DNA of 64,000 bases from positions 115,836,445 to 115,900,444 of the forward strand of contig NC_092053.1 in assembly GCF_003086295.3 (NCBI RefSeq). The letters are read 5' to 3'. This document shows, in pieces, positions 25,987 to 33,844 of the stretch. How positions within the stretch are numbered: the first letter of the stretch is position 1; each line of letters begins with the position of its first letter. The position numbers and the translations under genes are program-made. This stretch comes from Arachis hypogaea. Lineage: Eukaryota > Streptophyta > Magnoliopsida > Fabales > Fabaceae. The notes under the pieces were generated by a model. That model searched no databases. It was not told the DNA's origin and saw only the letters and a program-made list of their open reading frames with translations.

Positions 25987-27986
25987 TCAAAATTGAAATG
26001 TATTTATTTATTAACCTAAACAAAGTTATATGCTCAAAGTCAAAATTTATGTATGTTAACTTAAACAAATTTATACCACTATTTTTTTTCTACTACATCT
26101 TTTTTTTTTATTACGATATTACTTATATATAGGATGTAATGGTAGTGATACTTAGAATCAAAATTCAAGAAGATCCACAAATTTTGCTTCAATTCCAAAC
26201 TTTACAAAATATTGAAAATTTGTTTGTTAATTATTATTATTATTATTATTATAAACGAATTGCTTCTTAAGCGTAATACGTGCAAACATCATAATAAATT
26301 TTTTTGTGTTTCATATGTTTGAGATAAATTATATAATTTTTCTTTTAATTTCACAAATCAATGAGATAAAATGAAATAGAAAATATTATACCTATGTATA
26401 ACACAGGCTACTCCGTACTAGTACATTATATAAATAGATATGCTTTATATTAAAATAAAATTCTTTTTGTTTTAAATGAAATATTTAAAAAATTATATTA
26501 GAATATTAAGATTCAAAAAGTGATTCCATAAACCAGTTTTTTAATTATTGTGTTTTACTATATAAATTAAATAATAATAAAAATTATAATTTTAAAAAAT
26601 TTAAAAGATTTAAAATTTAAAATATTTACTATATTATTTAGTAAAATTTAAAATATTATATTTTTAAATATATAATCAACAATAATTTGATAAACTCATT
26701 TAAATAAAAAAAATTCACATAAAAAATTACAATTTGAAAATGTAAAATTTTAAAATATAAATGACAAAATAATTTTATAAAAATTTAATTATTTTTATTA
26801 TTTTATGTAAAGAGAATTTTGTTTATTAAGGTTTAAAAAATAATATTAAAATTAGTAGTATAAAAAAAATATTATAAATTTAATATTATAAAAAAATTAT
26901 ATAAGGACTAGTTTGACTAATTTTTAAAATTTGAGGGATGAAAATGATTTACGTCTGAACTTTCAAGGACTATTTTGATCAATAAAAAACTTTTTTATAT
27001 GTTAAGTGACATGCCACTGACCTGTCACGTGGCGTGCCACGTGTTACTGACTTGCCACGTGGTGTGTCACGTCATCATGCCACGTGGCACTTAACGTGAC
27101 ACGTCATCATCCAATTGACGGAAGGACTAATTTGACTAACAATTTATCTTTCAAGGACTAATTTGATTAAAAAAATCATTCGAAAACGAAAATGAAAATC
27201 GCGTAATCTTTCAAGGACGAATTTGAACATTAACCCATATTTAAATTACTTTCAAAACATTCACGGACAACAGAGAATTCATAGTTTAGAAAAGCTGAGG
27301 GAACGAAGTTTAGGGGAAATTACAGCCGTGGTCCTATTAAGTTGGTAACCTAGCAAAACTCAATGCATATTTTAGGAAGTGAAATTATGCTATAATTTGT
27401 AAAGCTTCATATTCATTTGTCATGATCTGAATGTTACTAATTTCTAATAATTTAAGGTGATGACTCTGATACAGAGTAAAAATGTACAGAGATATAAAAA
27501 AAAGCTGTAACTCTTATTTAAAAAATTTTATCTAGTGAAATTCACAATATATATCATATACTTCTTTCATTCTTACTCTATGTAACTCTGTACAATCTTA
27601 CCCCGCAGCAGAGTAATTACCTAATTTAAAGCCCAATTATGACTTTAAATCTGTCTCCTAGTCCCCACAAATTAAGGTTCAGTTTATGAAATCTGTAGAA
27701 TACTTCATTTCTGTATCAATTATGATAATTAGTTTGATTAGGATGTTGTTGAAATTTTAAATTTGTTAAAAACAGGGATCGTCCAATTGAGAATAAGGAT
27801 ATTGTGCTGTGGTACACACTTGGGTTCCATCACATACCATGTCAAGAAGACTACCCCATCATGCCTACTGTGTCATCAAGTTTCGACCTCAAGCCTGTCA
27901 ATTTCTTTGAGAGAAATCCGATTTTAAAGTTGCCCCCGAATTTCAAGGATGATTTACCTGTTTGCAAGGCTCATGATTCATCTTGA
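19692..27986 (+). CDS. Copper-containing primary amine oxidase, five exons
   Basis: Enzymes of this family oxidise primary amines or diamines such as putrescine to aldehydes, releasing H2O2 and ammonia, using Cu(II) and a tyrosine-derived topaquinone (TPQ). By hand I read exons 19692-20714, 21539-21856, 22105-22218, 24006-24553 and 27776-27986, all with GT..AG introns, giving 737 residues, a normal length. Residues 8-26 form one hydrophobic segment (signal peptide or anchor), followed by a Ser/Gln/Asn/His-rich linker (about 50-85) before the N-terminal domains. The catalytic base is Asp380 in [14 protein letters not shown] is Tyr468 in VANYDY. The copper ligands are His525 and His527 ([10 protein letters not shown]) and His686 (LGFHHIP). 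Their spacing (88, 57, 161) fits the pea enzyme (87, 55, 161). The C terminus (AHDSS) has no peroxisomal signal, so secretion is likelier. It appears intact. The substrate cannot be told from sequence. Confidence 0.95.
20715..21538 (+). other. Intron 1 of the amine oxidase gene
   Basis: The donor GTGAGC follows codon 341 in phase 0, and the acceptor is AATGAAAG. The interior is AT-rich. An AT-only block at 20860-20960 (AATTAATTTTAATATATATT) resembles blocks at 16480-16620 and 21876-21960 and may be a dispersed short element. Confidence 0.8.
22219..24005 (+). other. Intron 3 of the amine oxidase gene
   Basis: The donor GTTAGT (22219) and acceptor TTCACAG (ending 24005) bound a phase-0 intron of 1787 bp. 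It contains a SINE-like fragment at about 23253-23438 and is otherwise AT-rich. Confidence 0.85.
23253..23438 (-). mobile_element. tRNA-derived SINE-like fragment in intron 3
   Basis: On the minus strand the sequence begins GCATAACCGGATGAGTGG, resembling a Pol III A box, and after about 45 bp has GAGTTCGATCTT, close to the B-box consensus GGTTCGANNCC. The rest (ACCAAATGGTTATTCTG... to ACCATTGCCTCCTAGCAGG) has no coding capacity. There is no clear A tail or target duplication, so SINE is the best guess rather than proven. Confidence 0.4.
25497..27237. mobile_element. Mutator-like foldback element in intron 4
   Basis: The left terminus TGGGTTAATATTCAAATTCG and the right terminus CGAATTTGAACATTAACCCA are inverse copies, and the similarity continues inward for about 320-350 bp (25497-25815 and 26886-27237). 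The flanks TAGTTAAAT (25488-25496) and TATTTAAAT (27238-27246) form a 9-bp target duplication with one mismatch, as in Mutator-like elements. The interior (25816-26885) is AT-rich, has no transposase, and includes the (AT) microsatellite. The arms are rich in CACGTG (25660, 25678, 27026, 27038, 27056, 27081) and in CACGTCA-type words. Confidence 0.85.
25921..25985. repeat. (AT)n microsatellite, about 32 units
   Basis: An uninterrupted AT dinucleotide run inside the intron 4 foldback element. It is probably variable in length between individuals. Confidence 0.98.
27462..27617. mobile_element. Small foldback element near the 3' end of intron 4
   Basis: Left GACTCTGATACAGAGTAAAA and then ATGTACAGAG; right CTCTGTACAATCTTACCCC and then GCAGAGTAATTAC. 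The arms are imperfect inverse copies of about 35-40 bp, and the whole is about 155 bp. It has no coding capacity. Confidence 0.5.
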
Positions 27987-28087
27987 GATGACTCATTACT
28001 TCATTTTTAGCTCACATTAATGTTCAAGATTTTATTGTGCGCTGAATTGTGTGTAAATTTAGCTGTAAATATGGCAATTAATAAGTG

Positions 28088-28093
28088 AATAAA
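28088..28093 (+). terminator. Candidate polyadenylation signal of the amine oxidase gene
   Basis: AATAAA lies 102 bp after the TGA stop (27984-27986), in an AT-rich 3' region and at a typical distance for a plant 3' UTR. Confidence 0.55.
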
Positions 28094-28268
28094 CCTTCTC
28101 GTATCTTGTAAGAAATTAAATCTTAAACAGAAATTTAAGCTGCTTGTTTATCTTGGAAAATTGTTCAAGTGAAAATTATGTGGTGCAATGAAGTCTTAAT
28201 TATGTATTGCTAGATTTTCGTTTCAAAGTAACACTAATTAAAAGACTTATTTGGTTTAATATAATCTA

Positions 28269-28460
28269 CACTATAATAAAAAAATTAATTTCTAGTGACA
28301 ATTTATTTTTTCTTGAGTTACAATAAAAATTGCCATTAAAATTTTTACCGGCAATTACACACTAATCGTTATATGTCATTAAAATATTTTTGGGACAATT
28401 ATAACATTCATGCATAAAGACTCGCTTAATGATTGCAAAAAACAGTAAACTATTATTTTT
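28269..28460. mobile_element. Possible CACTA-type terminus
   Basis: CACTATAATAAAAAAATTAA (28269) resembles the terminus of plant CACTA elements. It is followed by CTAGTGACAATTTA and GGCAATTACACACTAATCG, which look like subterminal repeats. No inverse end was found, so this is tentative. Confidence 0.35.
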
Positions 28461-28800
28461 ACCCACAAAAGTTTAGAATATTGACAAATTTATTCCTGAA
28501 AAAAAATAAAATTGACTTTATATCCATAAAAGATGAATTTTTTTTGACAAAACTACTCAAACCTTTAAAAAATTATTCAAAATTTTCAAATTATCCTCTA
28601 ATTTAATATAACCCTCAATTCTAATTTTACTCCATACCACCACCATCCCAATCCTTAACTCCATCACCCCCAAAATTTTCATCTACTCCACTCTCATCCC
28701 CAACTACCATTGTTGTCACCATCATCACCATCATAACCATTCTTTCTCTTTCTCTCTCTAAACCCACCACCATTATTACCAAGAATGGGGTGATATTTGA

Positions 28801-28920
28801 GTGAGAGAATCCGTTACTATTGCGTACTTGGCGCGTAAGTTCGTTGTTCGAGTTGAGGAGTCTGATATTGAGCAACCTTGGTGGTTTAGGGAGAAAAGAT
28901 ATCAGAAGGGTGGGGTATAG
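28801..28920 (+). pseudogene. Coding-like fragment of unknown origin
   Basis: A 39-codon frame between stops reads with a protein-like composition (LARKFVVRVEESDIEQ, then PWWFREKRYQKGG), unlike the AT-rich surroundings. I do not recognise it. It ends at TAG 28918-28920, where MULE transposase similarity begins. It could be a host-gene fragment carried by the element, or part of the element itself. Confidence 0.4.
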
Positions 28921-29955
28921 GTTGCTAACACCGTTGAGTAACAGAGTTTTTCTGTTTCGCCTGTTTCAGCTCCAGGCTGACGAGCATGTGCGACTCATAT
29001 TTGACATCCATGGGAGTATCATGGCAGAACAAGTGATGGATCTTTCTGCGGAGGTTGGTGATATTGGTGGCGGTGGTTCTGTCCACTTGACTTTTGTGCA
29101 AGATGACCCACTTCTTGCACCACCACCGATTCATGTTGCCAGTCCAGTGGAAGACATGGACGTGGGTGATGAAGACTTTGATGAAGAGTACGTTGCGGAT
29201 AGAAACAATAGTGATTCATCTGAATATGATGATGAGGAGGAGTTTGTACCGGAGACGCCGATCGAGGCAGCGATGCGCTATGTTTTGCCACCCCCACCCG
29301 ATTCCGGCGCTATCAGATGTATCAAGTCACTATCATAAGTTGGATCTAGACGCCATGTATGAGAAATCTCCGTTTCCAACACCGGGGAAGAGGATTACAA
29401 CCTAGATGGTGGGGTAGAGTTTCGGGTCGTCCACAAATTCAAAAGTAGAGATGCAGTAATATAGGGTGTAAAGAACTACAGCATTTGTAGAAGTGCTGAG
29501 TACCGATTAAAGTACTATGTGTATTGCCGCCAAGCTGCAACTGGATGTCCCTAGAGTCTCCGTGTAGCCCTCCGACAGAACCTCAGATACTGGTGATTTA
29601 AAGTTTAATTATGGCGTATTTACTCATTTATGATTGCTATATCTAGTGTAGTTTCCAACCATGAATGTTTTATTTCGTTAGGAAGGTCCAAAGGGTTAGT
29701 GGAGCGCATACGTGTTTAGTACCCACCATGTCCTAAGACCATCGACAGTTGGACAGCAGCCACATCTGCAAAATCATCCTGCCGTTGATATAGTCCAACC
29801 CATCTGTCAGCATCCCTATTCTGCAAGGTATAGTTCGGCAAAGTTATCACTTCAAACCCTCTTATAGAAAGGTCTGGATGGCGAAGCAAAAGACAATTGC
29901 ACAAATATATGGGGACTGAGAAGAGTCATACAATAAGGTGCCAAAGCTGCTACAA
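28916..29955 (+). pseudogene. MULE transposase N-terminal fragment, broken
   Basis: The reading frame YRLLTPLSN, VRLIFDIHGSIMAEQVMDLS, PPPIHVASPVEDMDV, a long Asp/Glu-rich stretch, then PETPIEAAMRYVLPPPP resembles the N-terminal acidic region of plant Mutator-like transposases, as I recall them from legumes. It continues in other frames: LDLDAMYEK, the DNA-binding-region-like FKSRDAVI..GVKNYS, SAEYRLKYYVYCRQAATGC (about 29480-29550), and MAKQKTIAQIYGD plus NKVPKLLQA (29878-29952). Frameshifts, stops and an apparent intron-like gap at 29590-29680 separate the pieces. The catalytic DDE part is absent. Confidence 0.7.
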
Positions 29956-31508
29956 GCATCCATAACTGGTCTAGCGATAGATGCCGTCAGAGGACCCTCG
30001 TCTCGTGCTGGTCCCTGCTTTACTGCGTCAACCCTATCAACCTGTCGCCAGTTATAAGAATAACACGAGTTCAATTTACGGAATGTCATAATAAGTTATA
30101 AATTCAAAACACAAGCAAGATATAAACAATAGTTACCTTGCTGCCATGGGATACATGAAAACTTGTTAGTCAGGTGGACACCACTTGGGAAATCTCTGGT
30201 ATATCCAAGACATCAATAGCGGAGTGCAGCTGGAGATGTCTGTCGTGCCTTGGTGTGCTGCAGAGCACAGCGAATAGTATGTCCATGCAAGCACCGCCGA
30301 TCCCCAAGACAACTCACGACACCTGACAAAGTCTGCAAGCAGTGGCAGCCACCGGAGATGGACCAGGTTATTTGACTTGTCCGTCATCAGGTAACCACCG
30401 ATCAGTAACAAGATGTAACACCTGGCATACTGTCGGAGTGTCTTTGGATCATCTGTCTGAAGCATATGGCAGATACGGTCCCACAGTCATGTTAGCTTCA
30501 GTGAGAATGACTCTTTTTTCTATGCCTCCTACTGTGCAACCACCGGAGGCATTGCACCGAGCAGTCGCTCTACCAACTCCCATGTCTCCATGTGGTGCCA
30601 CCCGTAGAAGTCACGGAAGCACCCCCCACTGGCTCTCCGTGCGCGCGTAGCTCAAGATGGTACGCCACGTTCTGCAGGGTGATAGTGGCCTCACCCCATG
30701 GCAGGTAGAATGTGATGGGTCTCCGGACGCCATCGCTCCACGAATGTCGTGCTAAGGGAGTTGTCGAAGACGAAGTCCCTGAGAGGCACTGTGTCGTCGA
30801 ACCCAGCCTCTCTCAGATACGGGATGATGGTGTCGGGTGGTGGAAGTGTGTGACTCACTCGTCGGAGCAAAAGTAAGCGAGGCCTCTGACAAAAAATAAA
30901 TTATCACAATTATTAAAAATGTGTATAGGTCCATCAACATATCAAACTGACTTAACTATTGTATACATTTGTTTAACAAAAATTTACACGTATGTACTAA
31001 CTGAATTTATGTCGATAAAAGCTTTTACATTAATATGTACTTAATTAATAGACATTTCCTCAATATGTTACTTAAAATAAAAATATTCAATAATTTAATT
31101 AATAATCTAATTATCAAACTTTAACTTAATAATATAACTATCAAACTTGGATAGTTAATAACTAAATTAATAAATTAAGAAACGTGTAACTAATAAACTA
31201 ACTTCAACGGTTGGAAAATATCTACCCCACCATTTATATCTAAATTAATAATTATGTAGTTAACAACTTAATTACAGAAAAATGATAATCAAATTCCTAA
31301 AATTTTACCCTATCAGTGACCTGTTGCTAACGATATAAATTAATTTCTAGTTCTTGGCAAGTATCCTAACTATAGCTATACATATATGGGATAACAGAAA
31401 CGTCAAGATAATAAAACTAACCACAAAGTCGGCTGTCCCGGCATAGTGCCATGTCGTGTTCAGCCTATTGATGTCTAGATCACATGCATCTTTGTGCATC
31501 ATCTTCAT
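29956..31508 (-). pseudogene. Plant mobile domain (PMD) protein, broken
   Basis: On the minus strand, exon 1 (31508-31422) reads MKMMHKDACDLDINRLNTTW and ends at a GT donor. Exon 2 (30885-30137) reads PRLLLLRRVSHTLPPPDTII, VPLRDFVFDNSLSTTFVERW, FYLPWGEATITLQNVAYHLE, MLQTDDPKTLRQYARCYILL, LVHLRWLPLLADFVRC and ends PKWCPPD before a GTAAC donor. A third segment (about 30050-29956) retains SRDQHE and SLDQL. This is the PMD / aminotransferase-like domain of MAIN-type proteins and related transposon genes. At least two frameshifts (near 30630 and 30730) and several stops (near 30520 and after CPPD) inactivate it. It is probably TE-borne rather than a host gene. Confidence 0.8.
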
Positions 31509-31624
31509 CTTACTCAATAATATGGTCAGAAAGGGATAGAAGAGAGGAGAAAGTGGTGGAAAAGTTTGAAATGGGACTCAGATCAAGGCTGTAGACGATA
31601 TCTATATAAATGCGTAATCCAATC

Positions 31625-31732
31625 TTATCTTGTTTATAGTGTAAACGAGATAAGCTTGCAAGTGTCTTGTTTACACTATAAACAAGATATACACATATCA
31701 CGCGCACTGTTTTACAATGTAAACGAAATAAG
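31625..31732. repeat. Three palindromes upstream of the PMD pseudogene
   Basis: TATCTTGTTTATAGTG / TAAACGAGATA (31627-31652), GTCTTGTTTACACTATAAAC with AAGATA (31664-31689) and GTTTTACAATGTAAACGAAA (31710-31729) are variants of one palindromic word, (CTCGTTTACA)(TGTAAACGAG). They lie 117-225 bp upstream of the PMD start, where promoter elements would be. Confidence 0.75.
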
Positions 31733-31739
31733 TAATCCT

Positions 31740-32298
31740 ACGTATTTTTGTAATAATTTTTAAAATTATTTATTTCAATAAATAAAATTTTTATTTAATT
31801 TATTTAAATAAATTTATCAGCGTTTGAAATTTCTGTGGATAAAATTAATAATTTAATTTTGCAAAAAACCTATAAATTTTAGTGTCCATTATTTTAGATA
31901 AATTTATTTTATGGCCATCAAACGGGCAACCCAATCCATATAAGCACGATTTGTCTAAGCATGTGGGTTATACAAATTGTCCCTATATTCTTTTTGTTCA
32001 CGTGTCTCAATTTTTAAACTTGGACCATTTATGACCAGTTCAATTAGTTATACCAGTTGGATCGTTTATTATTTTTATTTTTTAAAAAAATGGATAAAAA
32101 TCTAGTTTTAGGATAAAAAAAATTTATCTTTTGGAAAAAAAAAATACCAACTTTGGGCAAAAAAAAACTTAAACAAAACAGAGATTTTTTTAGTGGGTGG
32201 GTTGAGTCTTTGAGTCGGATAATGAAAAATATTAAAAATATTGTCAAAATTTTTTAAAACATGCTAAAAAAATTTTTAACAGGTCTCATTTTAAAGCA
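31740..32298. other. Spacer without a recognised gene
   Basis: AT-rich sequence with a few higher-GC patches (31910-32040). No exon, TE terminus or repeat is recognised. Confidence 0.55.
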
Positions 32299-32315
32299 TA
32301 AAAGTCCGCCTGTTT

Positions 32316-32517
32316 TTTTTTTTTTTTTGGTCAAGTGGATTGGACAGCCCCCAATCCTAAGCATTAACCCCATGTTTCACACACCCACACAACATACTCA
32401 CACACACTACATGGGTACTATGGGTTCTTGCAACATCCAGCCTCAGCTGGGATTTGAACCCGGGTGCAGCTTGATGAGAGGCGTAGAAATCCTCCATCTG
32501 TGCCAAGCCTCAGCTGC
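32316..32517 (-). mobile_element. tRNA-derived SINE with target-site duplication
   Basis: On the minus strand the element begins GCAGCTGAGGCTTGGCACAG. The A box is TGGCACAGATGG and the B box GGTTCAAATCC, in a tRNA-like head. An unrelated body follows, ending in an A run (T run 32313-32328 on the plus strand). The flanks TAAAAGTCCGCCTGTTT (32299-32315) and TAAAAGTCTGCCTGTTT (32518-32534) match at 16 of 17 positions, a target duplication typical of LINE-mobilised SINEs. The ORF at 32261-32536 across it is spurious. Confidence 0.9.
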
Positions 32518-32683
32518 TAAAAGTCTGCCTGTTTAAAGCACTACTTTTTCCAGATCAATTGGGCTTTGCCCATTTATTCTGAAATTCAAATGGGTTTCAT
32601 TTTAGAGACAGCTGCCTGTTTAAACAGGTAAATGGACAAGTCCAAAAAAAAAAAAAAAAAAACAAGTAAATAGACAACCAATT

Positions 32684-32865
32684 TTGGTTAGTCGAGTGGT
32701 CAGCTCACTCGTCTACTTAAGCAAGTTTTGGGGTTCGAATCTCGCTTTGTACATGTAGCAACCCATTGGCCAGCGGCAGACCCTTAAATAGAGCTCAGAT
32801 CCACGACGAATTTCTCCTTAACCTATCGGATTGGGAGATACCATGAAAAGCAACAAAAAAAAAAA
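32684..32865 (+). mobile_element. Second tRNA-derived SINE family member
   Basis: It starts TTGGTTAGTCGAGTGGTCAG, with A box TTAGTCGAGTGGT (32688-32700) and B box GGTTCGAATCT (32732-32742). The body contains ACCCATTGGCCAGCGG and GATTGGGAGATACC and ends in an A run at 32855-32865. It is a different family from the SINE 170 bp upstream and in the opposite orientation. No convincing target duplication is seen. Confidence 0.85.
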
Positions 32866-32869
32866 CTGA

Positions 32870-33346
32870 TCCAATAGATATAATCCATTTTAACGGTCTT
32901 AATTTATATAGCCACAAAAACTAATTCTAGAATTATCATATTATTAACTTTTATTTACTATTGCTTATTGCAGTTAGAACTTAGAACCTTAATTAAGATT
33001 GTTCTTAATTATGCTCATTAAATTGATATTACATGACAGATAAGATTTTTTTATTTTTTGAAATTATGTTTGCTAATACTTTTTGTGTATTAATTTTTGC
33101 CAACAATTTTTATTTTTGTACATGATATAACATATTAAAATTAATTTAGCAAATTAAAGTATTTTATTAAATTTGTAATATCAATGACAAATTTAGAATA
33201 TTTATCAAAGGTACAATTAGAAAAAAAAAAGATATTTCACTTTCATAGTAGCCCATCAAAGGTAATAAAAAAAATAAAAAATTAAAATCTACTAGTTCAA
33301 TAATTCTTTGATTTGTGTTGAAGTATGAATATAATCTTTGACATAT
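32870..33346. other. AT-rich spacer, no gene seen
   Basis: No open frame or repeat end is recognised between the SINE and the Copia element. Confidence 0.6.
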
Positions 33347-33516
33347 TATTAGACTATCTATTTATAGAATGATTAATTACTTAGTGATAACAATTAGGTG
33401 CTAGTTAGTAATTTTTCTTCTCTTGTTAGTTTATAATTAGCTCAGGTGTATTCATATATATAGTGTAACTCCTTTTCTAGATTAATACAATTTTTTCTTT
33501 CCTCACTTCTCCAATA
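33347..33516 (+). repeat. 5' LTR of the Copia element
   Basis: Shares the order TATTAGAC, CTAGTTAG, TTTTCTTCTCTTGTTA, TGTAACTCCTTTTCTAGATT and CACTTCTCCAATA with the 3' LTR at 38222-38400. Confidence 0.88.
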
Positions 33517-33844
33517 CGATATCAGAAGATATTCTAATCTAAACCTTCTTCTTCCTGAAGCTTTTATAATGTTCTTCTTCTTCTTCCTCTCATCTTTTTC
33601 TCCTTTTTTTTTCTTTTCACTCAAGTTCACAAAATAAAGTTTGATTAGAACTTGCTTAGCTTACAATTCTTGTTCTTGCTAAAAGTAAGAAGCTCCAATC
33701 AACGAGCTCAAGATAAGAAGTTTTAGATCTTCTAGACTCAAAGATCCATTGATCCTTCATTTCATTGCCAAGAATTCTTCCTTCTCTAATTCGCTGGACT
33801 TCAATTTTTCGATGGCAGATCTATTTTCACGTTCTTCCGCAAAT

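Larger units (their letters stand above)
24554..27775 (+). other. Intron 4 of the amine oxidase gene
   Basis: The donor GTCAGT (24554) and acceptor AAAACAG (ending 27775) are joined within an Arg codon (AG|G). At 3222 bp it is the longest intron, and more than half of it is the inserted foldback element at 25497-27237. A smaller foldback lies near its 3' end. Confidence 0.85.

Noticed and set aside
28627..28875. Minus-strand 82-codon ORF
   Set aside because: Val/Met/Gly-rich translation of CCACCAT/CATCAC repeats with no family match.
29956..31508. Intact host PMD gene
   Set aside because: At least two frameshifts and several in-frame stops, and it abuts a MULE fragment.
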